Shown in pieces: positions 8,629-17,247 of a stretch of 64,000 nt of DNA (positions within the stretch are counted from its first letter, which is position 1; each line of letters opens with the position of its first letter). A program made the position numbers and the translations under genes. The notes under the pieces are model-generated. The model was given only the letters and a program-made list of their open reading frames with translations, was not told the DNA's origin and made no database searches. Source of the stretch: DSSM01 sp964484125 (GTDB lineage Bacteria > Bacteroidota > Ignavibacteria > Tepidaquicellales > Tepidaquicellaceae); the NCBI GenBank assembly GCA_964484125.1, contig CAZAEK010000007.1, forward strand, positions 1 through 64,000. The letters are read 5' to 3'.

Positions 8629-9621
8629 TTAATAATTTCTGTTCAAAAGCATTGCCGAAAACCATTTTAACATTTCCCTACCGCCGCCGGTTGAAATAAG
8701 TTCAAGAGATTTATCTGCTTCAAGCGTAAAATTTTCAATTGCTTTTTTTGATTCATCGAAGATACCATACTCTTCATAGATTCTTTGAATGTTCAGAATA
8801 AAATCTTTTTCTCCGATACCAGGTTCTTTATTCAATATTTTTTTAATACTCTCCCTGTCATTTTTTCCTGTTACAAGCTCTGCAGCTTTCAGCAATAAAT
8901 ATGTTTTTTTCCCTTCTGCAATATCGCCTCCGGTTTTCTTTCCGAATTTTTTCTCATCAGCGAAAATATCAAGTAGGTCATCCTGTATCTGAAATGCGAG
9001 CCCGAGATTTTTAGCATAATTTCTAACGGCATTTATTTGTTCGCCGCCTGCATCTGCAATCAACGCACCAATAACCGTACAGGTCTCAAGCAGTTTAGAA
9101 GTCTTTTTCTCAATCATTTTCAGATATTCATCAATTGAAACTTCTTTCCTGAATTCAAATTCCTTATCCAGACCCTGCCCTTCACATACTTCAAGAATAC
9201 CGTTAGTAAAGACATCCATAATCTCTCTGATTCGCAAAGAATTTGTCTTTAAAAGTTTATTATATGCTATACCCACAAGCTGGTCACCTGAAAGTATTGC
9301 AACATCTCTATCCCACTTTTTATGCACAGTCATTCTGCCTCGCCGTGTATCTGCATTATCCATAATATCATCATGCACAAGCGTAAAATTATGCAGTACT
9401 TCAATCGCAATTGCCGCATTAAATGCAGGTTCCGGCGGGGCGCCAAGTGCCTCGCAGGTAAATAGTGTCAATATAGGCCTTATTCTTTTCCCGCCTCCGT
9501 CAAGAACATATCTTATAGGTTCGTAAAGAGAAACCGGCTCTTTCTGCGTAACTAAAGAGTCAAGAGAATTTTCAACTTTAATCCTGTAATCTTCAAATAA
9601 TTTTGAGTAATCCATAAACAC
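8629..9621 (-). CDS. Polyprenyl (geranyl/farnesyl-type) diphosphate synthase
   Basis: This class I trans-prenyltransferase condenses isopentenyl diphosphate with allylic diphosphates. The 330-residue protein shows both aspartate-rich motifs: DDIMD (84-88, followed by NADTRRGRMTVH) and DDLLD (214-218, followed by the FGKKTGGDI segment). The GGGKRIRP substrate motif is at 42-49. Product chain length cannot be settled from sequence alone; geranylgeranyl, farnesyl or longer are possible. M1 or M3 could be the start. It is the first gene of a three-gene minus-strand operon with ptsH. Confidence 0.88.
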   Translation of the reverse strand: MFMDYSKLFEDYRIKVENSLDSLVTQKEPVSLYEPIRYVLDGGGKRIRPILTLFTCEALGAPPEPAFNAAIAIEVLHNFTLVHDDIMDNADTRRGRMTVHKKWDRDVAILSGDQLVGIAYNKLLKTNSLRIREIMDVFTNGILEVCEGQGLDKEFEFRKEVSIDEYLKMIEKKTSKLLETCTVIGALIADAGGEQINAVRNYAKNLGLAFQIQDDLLDIFADEKKFGKKTGGDIAEGKKTYLLLKAAELVTGKNDRESIKKILNKEPGIGEKDFILNIQRIYEEYGIFDESKKAIENFTLEADKSLELISTGGGREMLKWFSAMLLNRNY

Positions 9622-9862
9622 AAATTAGCGATATATTAAAAAACTTAAAATGGTTTAACAATTTATACTTTATCCGAAAATATAATATTAAAATATGAAT
9701 AAAATAATCTTATCCCTTTAATAATTCAATGAATAATATAACAAGAGTTAACTGTTTTATGCTTAATATTAAGCCGTTTATATACTTCAGTTTTTGATTT
9801 ATTATTTAGTTCAAAAGTTTTATATTATATCAAATTTCTCTTAATAAAAAAACCTTAATGCA

Positions 9863-9868
9863 AAGGAG
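9863..9868 (+). promoter_or_regulatory. Strong Shine-Dalgarno site
   Basis: AAGGAG lies 5 bp before ATG 9874. Most genes here lack such a site, so it fixes the start of this cargo gene and suggests high expression. Confidence 0.8.
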
Positions 9869-9873
9869 ATTAA

Positions 9874-11232
9874 ATGAAAAAACTTTTAACAACTTTAGTT
9901 ATTTTTCTGCTCGTAGTAGATTTTTCTTACTCGCAGAATTCATGGACTTATGTCAGTGCTCTTCCGAGCCCGAGTCCTGCAGGTAATTCACTTGCAGTAG
10001 TTAATGCAAATATTTTATGGGTTGCCGCTTCGGCTACCGGCGGTGCCGCAAGATGCTACAGAAGCGTTAACGGTGGTGTATCATGGCAACTGAGAACAGG
10101 TGGTTTACCGGCTCAGGATTTATATGGTATTTCAGCTCTTGATTCACTCTTTGCTGTAGTAGGTACTGTGGCAGGTAGTGTCTATAAAACTACTAACGGT
10201 GGTTTGAACTGGACTCTTGTTATGACCGGAGGTAATTTCTGCAACGGCTTAAAAATGTTCAATTCAAGCTATGGTGTATTTATCGGAGATCCGGCGTCTT
10301 CAGGTCAACAATATCAGTTAAGAGTAACCAATAATGGTGGGAATAACTGGTATCTCGTTCCTACTGCACCTATTGCCGGCTCTGAATTCGGCGTTATAAA
10401 TGCATGGGACTGGACAGATACAAATCATTTCTGGATGGGCTCAGCAAATACAATCCCGAATTCGACAAATGCTAAAATTTACAGAACCTCAACCGGATTC
10501 TACGGAACCTGGTCATCAGCAACAGTTCCCGGAACAGGCGGATCTCAGGGGATGTATTATCAGGCAGTTGCTTTCGTAAATAATACAAATGGTATTATCG
10601 GTTCAAGCGGTGCAAACTTAAAGAAAACAACTGATGGCGGTGTTACATGGTCAGATTGTGCTGTTCCTCCGGGTCTTGGACTTTCTTATGCAGTTATGAA
10701 TGCTTCCGGTTTGAAAGATGGTTCTAACACTATCAGAATTTCCGTTGATTCTGGCGGTGTTGCTAAAGTTTATAGAACAACAAACCTCGGTACAAGCTGG
10801 GTTAATGAACCTCTTCCGATTCAGGCATCTGCAAATACAGTTTCTCATTTAGTATTTGTAAATCAGAATCTCGGATTCGGTTTACTCGGAAGTCAGACTG
10901 TTCCTCTCGGCGGACTTATTAAATACGGTCCTACAAGCGGAATTAATCCTGTAAGCGGCGAAGTTCCTGAAAGTTTCTCACTCGGACAAAATTATCCGAA
11001 TCCTTTTAACCCGACTACAAATATTAATTTCTCAATCGTGAAATCAGGTTTCGTGAAATTAGTTGTTTATGATGCTCTCGGAAAAGTTGTCGAAACTTTA
11101 CTTAGCGAATCTATGATGCCCGGTAAATATACTGTTACTTATGATGCGTCAAAGCTTAACTCTGGTATTTATTTCTACAAACTTTCTTCTAACGGTATCA
11201 GCGAAACTAAAAAAATGATGCTCGTTAAATAA
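9874..11232 (+). CDS. Secreted Ycf48/BNR-repeat protein with T9SS sorting domain
   Basis: The 452-residue protein begins with a signal peptide (residues 1-20, ending SYSQ). It continues with several repeats of the Ycf48/sialidase type: YRSVNGGVSWQL, YKTTNGGLNWTL, VTNNGGNNWYLV, KKTTDGGVTWSD and YRTTNLGTSWVN. A beta-propeller is likely. The C-terminus is a T9SS sorting domain starting FSLGQNYPNPFNPTTNINFS and ending KKMMLVK. It is expected to be exported and surface-exposed; its ligand is unknown. It has an unusually good ribosome site and a strong terminator at 11313-11344, so it is a well-defined monocistronic gene. Confidence 0.88.
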   Translation: MKKLLTTLVIFLLVVDFSYSQNSWTYVSALPSPSPAGNSLAVVNANILWVAASATGGAARCYRSVNGGVSWQLRTGGLPAQDLYGISALDSLFAVVGTVAGSVYKTTNGGLNWTLVMTGGNFCNGLKMFNSSYGVFIGDPASSGQQYQLRVTNNGGNNWYLVPTAPIAGSEFGVINAWDWTDTNHFWMGSANTIPNSTNAKIYRTSTGFYGTWSSATVPGTGGSQGMYYQAVAFVNNTNGIIGSSGANLKKTTDGGVTWSDCAVPPGLGLSYAVMNASGLKDGSNTIRISVDSGGVAKVYRTTNLGTSWVNEPLPIQASANTVSHLVFVNQNLGFGLLGSQTVPLGGLIKYGPTSGINPVSGEVPESFSLGQNYPNPFNPTTNINFSIVKSGFVKLVVYDALGKVVETLLSESMMPGKYTVTYDASKLNSGIYFYKLSSNGISETKKMMLVK

Positions 11233-11296
11233 GTTTGTAAAGTTATAAAGCTGATAAAGTTTATAAAGTTTATAAAATTTATAAAGCTCATAAAGT
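11233..11296. repeat. Degenerate TTTATAAAG tandem repeat
   Basis: Directly after the stop codon at 11232, the sequence repeats a 9-10 bp unit close to GTTTATAAA/AGTTTATAAAG about six times with small changes. The same core (TTTATAAAGTT) builds the tandem arrays at 36806 and 62359. Confidence 0.75.
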
Positions 11297-11312
11297 TCTA
11301 ATCCTTAACACT

Positions 11313-11344
11313 GGTAACTATGCTCCTGCGTAGTTACCTTTTTT
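11313..11344 (+). terminator. Rho-independent terminator of the T9SS cargo gene
   Basis: GGTAACTATGC (11313-11323) pairs with GCGTAGTTACC (11328-11338), one G-T pair included, around a TCCT loop. Six T residues follow (11339-11344). It lies 80 bp after the stop of the gene ending at 11232, with the tandem repeat between. Confidence 0.88.
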
Positions 11345-11351
11345 ATCCTCA

Positions 11352-11533
11352 TTTCTACAAACATAAAACCTCTGACGGGGTTTTTTGCACCTAACGGGGT
11401 CATCTTTTATAAAGCTATTTTCTACAAACATTAAACCCCTGACGGGGTTTTTTGCACCCTGTAAGGGTGCTATGTTTGTAGCAAGTGAACATACAAAAAT
11501 TTCGACCCCGTCGGGGTCGTATGTTTGTAGCAT
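11352..11533. repeat. Cluster of three GACGGGGT palindromic repeat units
   Basis: Three related units lie in tandem. Unit A (about 11352-11404) and unit B (about 11418-11482) share TTTCTACAAACAT, then CTGACGGGGTTTTTTGCACC. Unit B is bounded by the inverted pair CTACAAACA (11422-11430) and TGTTTGTAG (11473-11481) and contains smaller hairpins. Unit C (about 11488-11531) carries CGACCCC (11503-11509) with GGGGTCG (11513-11519) and ends in the same TATGTTTGTAG. No transposase is nearby. Nothing further is recognised between this block and the peroxiredoxin start at 11675. Confidence 0.8.
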
Positions 11534-11674
11534 TAGAATATTACTTTAAAAAAATCCGTGGAAATCTGTAAAATCAGTGTGTTCCTAAGTTTTCAACACG
11601 GAAAACCTTTTCGGATTGAAACTATTTGCCTAAATGGTTATATTTCGTGTTACAATAAATTTAAAAAATCAAAA

Positions 11675-12154
11675 ATGGCATTAAAAATTGGCGATATTGC
11701 ACCGGATTTCACATTAAAATCCAAAAATCAAACAGGAGATATTAAAGATTTTTCTCTCAGTAATTATAAAGGTAAAAATGTTGTGTTACTATTTTACCCT
11801 CTCTCTTTCACAGGTGTTTGCACAACTGAAATGTGTACAATTTCAGAAGGTTTCAATGAATACGCAAATCTGAATGCAGAAGTTCTCGGCATCAGTGTTG
11901 ATTCTGTATTTACTCAGGAAGCATGGGCAAAGGCAAATGGAATTACAATTCCTCTTTTAAGTGATTTTAATAAAGAAGTTGCAAAAAATTACGGATGTTT
12001 ATATGAAGATTTTCTTTTTATGAAAGGTGTTGCAAAAAGGTCAGCATTTGTAGTTGATAAAGAAGGAAAGATTGCATATACGGAAATTCTCGAAGACGCT
12101 GGTCAGCTTCCGGATTTCAATAAAATAAAAGAAGTACTAAATACTTTAAAATAA
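11675..12154 (+). CDS. Peroxiredoxin (AhpC/TSA family)
   Basis: This thiol peroxidase reduces hydroperoxides. The 159-residue protein starts at ATG 11675 (MALKIGDIAPDFTL), the normal family start; the open frame upstream to 11558 runs from the repeat region and is not coding. The peroxidatic cysteine is C49 in PLSFTGVCTTEMC, with a second cysteine C54 five residues on, as in Bcp/AhpE-like members. No signal peptide is present, so it is cytoplasmic. The reductant is not evident from the context. It is followed 30 bp later by ribF. Confidence 0.9.
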   Translation: MALKIGDIAPDFTLKSKNQTGDIKDFSLSNYKGKNVVLLFYPLSFTGVCTTEMCTISEGFNEYANLNAEVLGISVDSVFTQEAWAKANGITIPLLSDFNKEVAKNYGCLYEDFLFMKGVAKRSAFVVDKEGKIAYTEILEDAGQLPDFNKIKEVLNTLK

Positions 12155-12184
12155 GCATCAGCGCAGTATAGAAGCATAAGTTAG

Positions 12185-13129
12185 ATGATTGTATTAAGAG
12201 ATTTTGATAAATCGTATTTCAGGAAGGAAAGCGTTGTTACAGTTGGCACTTTTGACGGCGTTCATCTCGGACACAGACAGATATTTAAAACACTGAATGA
12301 AATCTCCATATCCGGAAACCTGAGAAAAGTTGCCGTTACTTTTGAACCGCATCCAAGAATAGTTTTAAGCGGGGATAAACCAGAAGTAAAAATATTAACT
12401 ACAAGCGGCGAAAAGCTCAGATATCTTGAAGAACTCGGAGTTGATGTAGTATATATAATCGAATTTACCAGGAAATTTGCCGAAACCTCTGCTGTTGATT
12501 TTTATAAAGATTATCTTCTCGGTAAGATTGGGTTGTCGCATCTTGTTATAGGTTATGACCACTCTTTTGGTAAAAACCGTGAAGGCACTTTTGATACGAT
12601 AAAAGGTTTATCCGCTGAACATAATTTCGGATATACTAAAGTTGAGCAATATTCAGTTGGAAATGAAATAGTTTCAAGTTCTTTGATAAGAAAATATTTA
12701 AACACAGGTCAGATTGATGCCGCAACAAAACTTCTCGGTTATAACTATTCGGTTGACGGCAAAGTAATATCAGGCGACAAACGAGGTCAAAAAATCGGAT
12801 TCCCGACTGCAAATATCAAGGTTGAAAATACTCATAAACTTATTCCAGCAGTAGGAGTTTATGCGGTGAAAGTGAATATTGATTTTGTAACTTACTATGG
12901 GATGATGAATATAGGATTCAGACCTACTGTAAAAGAAAAGGGAAGTTTACTGCCGGAGATACACATTTTTGATTTCAACGAAGACATTTATGGTAAAGAA
13001 ATCAGCGTTGAATTTTTAAGTTTTATCAGAGAAGAGAAAAAGTTTAATTCAATAGAGGAACTTAAATTACAGCTCCAGAAAGACAAAGAAAATATAATAA
13101 AAAATTTAAATCATTTTATAAACAAATAA
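12185..13129 (+). CDS. ribF: Bifunctional riboflavin kinase/FAD synthetase
   Basis: The enzyme phosphorylates riboflavin to FMN and adenylylates FMN to FAD. The 314-residue protein has the usual two domains. The N-terminal adenylyltransferase carries GTFDGVHLGH (21-30). The C-terminal kinase domain begins near residue 190 with GDKRGQKIGFPTANI. It is intact. It precedes rpsO by 18 bp, an arrangement with rpsO and pnp that is common in bacteria, and is probably co-transcribed with them. Confidence 0.95.
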   Translation: MIVLRDFDKSYFRKESVVTVGTFDGVHLGHRQIFKTLNEISISGNLRKVAVTFEPHPRIVLSGDKPEVKILTTSGEKLRYLEELGVDVVYIIEFTRKFAETSAVDFYKDYLLGKIGLSHLVIGYDHSFGKNREGTFDTIKGLSAEHNFGYTKVEQYSVGNEIVSSSLIRKYLNTGQIDAATKLLGYNYSVDGKVISGDKRGQKIGFPTANIKVENTHKLIPAVGVYAVKVNIDFVTYYGMMNIGFRPTVKEKGSLLPEIHIFDFNEDIYGKEISVEFLSFIREEKKFNSIEELKLQLQKDKENIIKNLNHFINK

Positions 13130-13147
13130 ATTAACAAACAGAAACAA

Positions 13148-13420
13148 ATGGGCTTAACCAAAGACGAAAAACAGGAAATTATTAAAAAGTTCGGAGCATC
13201 TGAAAAAGATTCAGGAAAAGCTGAAGTGCAAATCGCAATTTTAACAAAAAGAATTAACGATTTGACAGCAAAACATTTCAACGTCCAGAAAAAAGATAAT
13301 CACTCAAGAACCGGACTTTTAAAAATGGTTGGCAAAAGGAGAAAACTTTTAAGATACCTTGAAGCCAAAGATATTACACGTTACAGACAGCTTCTCAAAG
13401 ATCTGGAACTCAGAAAATAA
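13148..13420 (+). CDS. rpsO: 30S ribosomal protein S15
   Basis: The 90-residue protein (usual length 89) binds 16S rRNA and the central domain of the small subunit. Family landmarks are KFGASEKDSGKAEVQIA near the N-terminus, then DNHSRTGLLKMVGKRRKLL and YLEAKDITRYRQL. It lies directly ahead of pnp, the classic rpsO-pnp order. A short ATACC/GGTAT inverted repeat (13444-13466) lies in the intergenic gap; it is too weak to call a terminator. Confidence 0.97.
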   Translation: MGLTKDEKQEIIKKFGASEKDSGKAEVQIAILTKRINDLTAKHFNVQKKDNHSRTGLLKMVGKRRKLLRYLEAKDITRYRQLLKDLELRK

Positions 13421-13498
13421 AATTAAACTAATTTTTTTTAAAAATACCTTCCGCACATTCCGGTATGGTATATTTATTATTAATGCAGAAATATTAAG

Positions 13499-15664
13499 AT
13501 GACAGTAAGAAAAAGCATTGAGCTTGGAGAATTAACTCTAACGTTAGAAACAGGAAATCTTGCAAAACAGGCAAATGGTGCTGTATTGGCAAGTTACGGA
13601 GATACGGTTGTACTCTCTGTTGCAGTTGCAAAAGATGAACCGAATGAAGCACAGGATTTCTTTCCACTTTCAGTTGATTACAGAGAAAAAGCCGCATCAA
13701 TCGGAAAAATTCCCGGCGGATTTTTCAAAAGAGAAGGGAGACCATCAGAAAAGGAAATTCTCTCGGCAAGATTAATTGACAGGCCTATAAGACCTATGTT
13801 TGAAGAAGGGTTTTTCTGTGAAACACAACTTTTCAATAATGTATATTCTTCAGACGGAGAACATGATGCCGATGTAATTGCCGCTATTGGTTCTTCAGCG
13901 GCATTACTTATTTCAGATATTCCCTTTTTAGAACCGGTTTCAGAAATACGTATAACAAGAGTCAAAGGCGAATTAATTATTAATCCAACTCATTCCCAGC
14001 TTGAACAAGGCGATTTCGATATTACTGTTGCGGGCACTGTTGATTCAATAATGATGGTTGAGGGTGAAGCAAAAGAAATTTCTGAAGATGAATTTTTAAA
14101 TGCTATAAAATTTGCACACGAACATATAAAAAAACTTTGTGAATTTCAGAGGGAATTTGCAGAAGAAGCTGGAGTTAAAAAAAGAGCACTTCCGGAAAAA
14201 GAAGATTTATTTGAAATGGAAAAAGATGTTAAGGAATTATGCCTCGATGAAATCAAAGAACTTGACAGAACTGTATTACAAAAAAGCGAAAGAAGTGAAA
14301 GATTAAAAGCTATAAAAGAAAAAGTTCAGACTGCATTAGCTGAAAAATATCCTGAATCCGAAGAAAAGATTAATGCTATACTCGAAGATATTCAGTATGT
14401 AGATATGCGAGAAATGATTTTAAACGAAGGAAAAAGACTTGACGGAAGAGGGTTAACAGATATCAGACCTATAACATGCGAAGTAGGATATCTCCCGAGA
14501 ACTCATGGTTCTGCACTTTTTACAAGAGGTGAAACTCAAAGTTTAACTACCCTTACGCTTGGTACTAAAAGTGATGAACAGATTATAGAAGGTTTAACAG
14601 TTGAAGAAACAACAAAACGATTTTTACTGCATTATAACTTCCCTTCTTTCAGTACAGGCGAAGTTGGAGGAAAACCAGGACCGGGCAGAAGAGAAATAGG
14701 TCATGGAAATCTTGCGGAAAGAGCTCTGAAAAATATGATACCTGATGAAGATGATTTTCCTTATACCATAAGAATTGTTTCAGATATTCTTGAATCAAAT
14801 GGTTCCTCATCAATGGCAACTGTATGTGCCGGCTCACTCTCACTGATGGATGCAGGTGTGAAAGTAAAAAAACAAGTTGCCGGTATTGCAATGGGACTTA
14901 TTAAAGAAGGTGAAAAAGTTGCAGTACTTTCTGATATACTCGGAACTGAAGATCATTTCGGAGATATGGATTTCAAGGTTGCGGGAACAACAGACGGTAT
15001 AACAGCAATTCAGATGGATATCAAAATACGAGGCATATCTTTTGAAATAATGGAAAATGCATTGAAACAGGCACGTGAAGGCAGGATGCATATACTTGAT
15101 ATTATGAATAATACTATTTCAGAACCAAGAGAAAATCTTTCAAAATATGCTCCCAGACTTTATACTATATTTATTCCTGTTGATGAAATAGGATTGGTTA
15201 TTGGTCCGGGCGGAAAAACAATCAAACATATCATTGCAGAATCCAGCACCGAAATAAATATCAGCGATGACGGGAAAGTAATAATAGCGGCACTTTCAGA
15301 GGAGAAAGCAGAAATTGCCAGGAATATGATTCAGAGACTAACAGAAAAACCTGAAGTAGGTAAAATATATGAAGGAATAGTCAAAAGTATAAAAGACTTT
15401 GGAGCTTTTGTGGAAATTTTACCTGGTAAGGAAGGGTTACTTCATATCTCAGAAATAGACAGGAAAAAGATTGCAAAAGTTACAGATGTATTGAATATGG
15501 GTGACAAAGTTACTGTAAAACTACTCGGAATTGATGAAAGCGGAAAATTCAAGTTAAGCCGTAAAGCACTTTTGCCAGCCGACGGCAAAGAACAGGAAAA
15601 AGACAGAACTTTCAGAAAACCAAATCCTCATCACAGGAAACCCGGTCAAGGAGATAAGAAATAA
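13499..15664 (+). CDS. pnp: Polyribonucleotide nucleotidyltransferase (PNPase)
   Basis: PNPase degrades RNA 3' to 5' by phosphorolysis and is a core component of RNA decay. The 721-residue protein shows the full layout: first RNase PH domain (residues about 10-140), helical linker, second RNase PH domain (about 310-540, with PSFSTGEVGGKPGPGRREIG), KH domain (about 560-615, VIGPGGKTIKHI) and S1 domain (about 622-690, GKIYEGIVKSIKDFGAFVE). A short basic tail ends the protein. Its stop overlaps the STAS gene start by one base (TAATG), so the two are translationally coupled. Confidence 0.97.
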   Translation: MTVRKSIELGELTLTLETGNLAKQANGAVLASYGDTVVLSVAVAKDEPNEAQDFFPLSVDYREKAASIGKIPGGFFKREGRPSEKEILSARLIDRPIRPMFEEGFFCETQLFNNVYSSDGEHDADVIAAIGSSAALLISDIPFLEPVSEIRITRVKGELIINPTHSQLEQGDFDITVAGTVDSIMMVEGEAKEISEDEFLNAIKFAHEHIKKLCEFQREFAEEAGVKKRALPEKEDLFEMEKDVKELCLDEIKELDRTVLQKSERSERLKAIKEKVQTALAEKYPESEEKINAILEDIQYVDMREMILNEGKRLDGRGLTDIRPITCEVGYLPRTHGSALFTRGETQSLTTLTLGTKSDEQIIEGLTVEETTKRFLLHYNFPSFSTGEVGGKPGPGRREIGHGNLAERALKNMIPDEDDFPYTIRIVSDILESNGSSSMATVCAGSLSLMDAGVKVKKQVAGIAMGLIKEGEKVAVLSDILGTEDHFGDMDFKVAGTTDGITAIQMDIKIRGISFEIMENALKQAREGRMHILDIMNNTISEPRENLSKYAPRLYTIFIPVDEIGLVIGPGGKTIKHIIAESSTEINISDDGKVIIAALSEEKAEIARNMIQRLTEKPEVGKIYEGIVKSIKDFGAFVEILPGKEGLLHISEIDRKKIAKVTDVLNMGDKVTVKLLGIDESGKFKLSRKALLPADGKEQEKDRTFRKPNPHHRKPGQGDKK

Positions 15665-15972
15665 TGAAATACGAAATAGATAAACAAAAAGACTACACAA
15701 TATTTGCACTGAAAGAAAAAAATCTTACAGCAGATATGACTGCAGAATTGAAAACAGAATTAATATTTCTGCAAAAAGGTATTGATAACCAGTTTATTAT
15801 TGATCTGGGATTCGTTACCAAATGCGACAGCGCAGGTTTATCTTGTTTATTAATGTCAGAAAGAATTGAAAGAGATAAGAACAGAAAACTTATTTTAAAG
15901 AATGTAAATAAAAATATTGAAGAGCTTATAAAAATAGCAAGATTAGACAGAGTATTCGAACTAAGCAAATAA
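15664..15972 (+). CDS. STAS-domain anti-sigma factor antagonist-like protein
   Basis: The 102-residue protein is a single STAS domain. The key segment is CDSAGLSCLL (about residues 55-64), matching the DSSGL phosphorylation loop of SpoIIAA/RsbV with the phosphoserine position kept. It could take part in partner switching with a HPK/RsbW-type kinase and an RsbU-type phosphatase such as the one at 33105; no such kinase is adjacent. It is coupled to pnp by a one-base overlap, which suggests co-expression but not a shared function. Confidence 0.85.
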   Translation: MKYEIDKQKDYTIFALKEKNLTADMTAELKTELIFLQKGIDNQFIIDLGFVTKCDSAGLSCLLMSERIERDKNRKLILKNVNKNIEELIKIARLDRVFELSK

Positions 15973-15979
15973 GCTGAAT

Positions 15980-16888
15980 TTGGATTTACAAAATCAAATA
16001 AAGAAATTATGTATAGAAGCCGGTTTTTATAAAGCCGGCTTTTTTAATATAGAAAAACTTGAAGCCGAAGGGAAAAATTATGAAAACTGGCTTAAAGAAA
16101 AACGCAATGCGGATATGTTCTGGATGGAAAAAAATCAGGAAAAGAGAGTAAATCCCGGAATAATAATGGAAGGTGCAAAATCTGTTATTTCACTTGCGTT
16201 TATTTATGATACTCCGTTTGAACACAGCAGTGAAAAAAATATTGCAAAAATATCAAGATATGCCTGGGGCGAAATTGATTACCATAAATTTTTAAAGAAA
16301 AAGTTGAAATTTCTCTGTAAAGAAATTGAAAAACTTGAAGATGGAATAAAAACAAAATTTTATGTTGATGATGGTCCCGTGCTTGAAAAAGCAATAGCTG
16401 TAAGAGCAGGTATTGGATGGCAGGGAAAAAATTCAAACGTTATAATCCCTGAGGCAGGAAGTTATTTTTTTCTGTGTGAGATTTTTATTAACAGAGAGCT
16501 TCAAACTTCCGTAAGAATTGATGATATGTGCGGCAATTGTAATATATGCGTTGCGGCTTGCCCGACCGGTGCGATATATGAAGATTACAAAGTTGATGCA
16601 AATCTTTGTATATCATATCATACAATTGAAAACCGCGGGGAAATACCCGAATACATAAATTTAGATAACTGGATTTTCGGATGTGATATCTGCCAGGAAG
16701 TATGCCCTTATAATAATCACAGCTTATTCACGGAAGAAAAATCCTTCTACCCCATTGCATTGATTTTCAACAAATCTTTCGATGAACTCTCAAAAATCAA
16801 CGAAGAAGAGTTTAACGAACTCTTCAAATCCTCCCCCGTAAAACGTACAAAATTTTCCGGCTGGAAGAGAAACCTGAATCATAATTGA
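15980..16888 (+). CDS. queG: Epoxyqueuosine reductase
   Basis: QueG performs the last step of queuosine synthesis, reducing epoxyqueuosine in tRNA with a cobalamin cofactor and two [4Fe-4S] clusters. The 302-residue protein starts at TTG 15980, 7 bp after the STAS stop; the family N-terminus begins here, so the start is well supported. The ferredoxin-like cluster ligands are C184, C187, C190 and C194, then C210, C235, C238 and C242. The catalytic aspartate is in YVDDGP (130-131). The C-terminal HEAT-like extension found in longer homologues is absent. A terminator-like hairpin lies inside its first codons (16017-16045). Confidence 0.92.
   Translation: MDLQNQIKKLCIEAGFYKAGFFNIEKLEAEGKNYENWLKEKRNADMFWMEKNQEKRVNPGIIMEGAKSVISLAFIYDTPFEHSSEKNIAKISRYAWGEIDYHKFLKKKLKFLCKEIEKLEDGIKTKFYVDDGPVLEKAIAVRAGIGWQGKNSNVIIPEAGSYFFLCEIFINRELQTSVRIDDMCGNCNICVAACPTGAIYEDYKVDANLCISYHTIENRGEIPEYINLDNWIFGCDICQEVCPYNNHSLFTEEKSFYPIALIFNKSFDELSKINEEEFNELFKSSPVKRTKFSGWKRNLNHN
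16017..16045 (+). promoter_or_regulatory. Terminator-like hairpin inside the 5' end of queG
   Basis: AAGCCGG (16017-16023) pairs with CCGGCTT (16035-16041) around an 11-base loop. A run of T residues follows (16040-16045). It lies 38 bp into queG, encoding part of EAGFYKAGFFN. It resembles an intrinsic terminator for the upstream pnp-STAS transcript, or an attenuator for queG. Confidence 0.5.
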
Positions 16889-17013
16889 TTTATTTCTTTT
16901 TTTCCATAGACTTGCAGAAAAAGTATAACCCAAAACTATTATCAAAAATGCCGTGTTGATTTGAATTTAATTTCATAAAAAATATGTTTAAAATTGCATA
17001 GATAAATTTTTAA

Positions 17014-17247
17014 ATGAAAGATAAACTTACAAAATTCGAAAAAGGTGAAAAAGTGAAGATTACAAAAATCGAGGCAGGAAAACGCGCCCTTGCACACCTT
17101 ATGAATATGGGTATTTTTACAGGGAATATTGTTCAAATTACAAGGACATCTTCTCTGAAAGGTCCTGTTGTTATTTCACACCTTGATTCCGAGATTGCTC
17201 TCGGTCACGGACTTGCCGGAAAAATTACTGCTGAAAAAGTTCAATGA
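17014..17247 (+). CDS. feoA: Ferrous iron transport protein A
   Basis: FeoA is a small cytoplasmic SH3-like protein needed for FeoB-dependent Fe2+ uptake. The 77-residue protein has the typical pattern: a KFEKGEKVKITKIEAG start, LMNMGIFTGN, and a final LGHGLAGKITAEKV. It overlaps feoB by 4 bp (ATGA), so the two are translationally coupled. The 125-bp region upstream is AT-rich; I could not make out a convincing Fur box. Confidence 0.93.
   Translation: MKDKLTKFEKGEKVKITKIEAGKRALAHLMNMGIFTGNIVQITRTSSLKGPVVISHLDSEIALGHGLAGKITAEKVQ

Noticed and set aside
11318..11533. A 71-codon minus-strand open frame in the repeat block
   Set aside because: Its peptide is a translation of the palindromic repeat units, and it has no start context or family pattern.
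11558..11674. N-terminal extension of the peroxiredoxin
   Set aside because: The extra 39 residues come from the downstream edge of the repeat region and do not match the family; ATG 11675 gives the standard N-terminus.
16889..17013. Fur box upstream of feoA
   Set aside because: The region is AT-rich with no convincing 19-bp palindrome.
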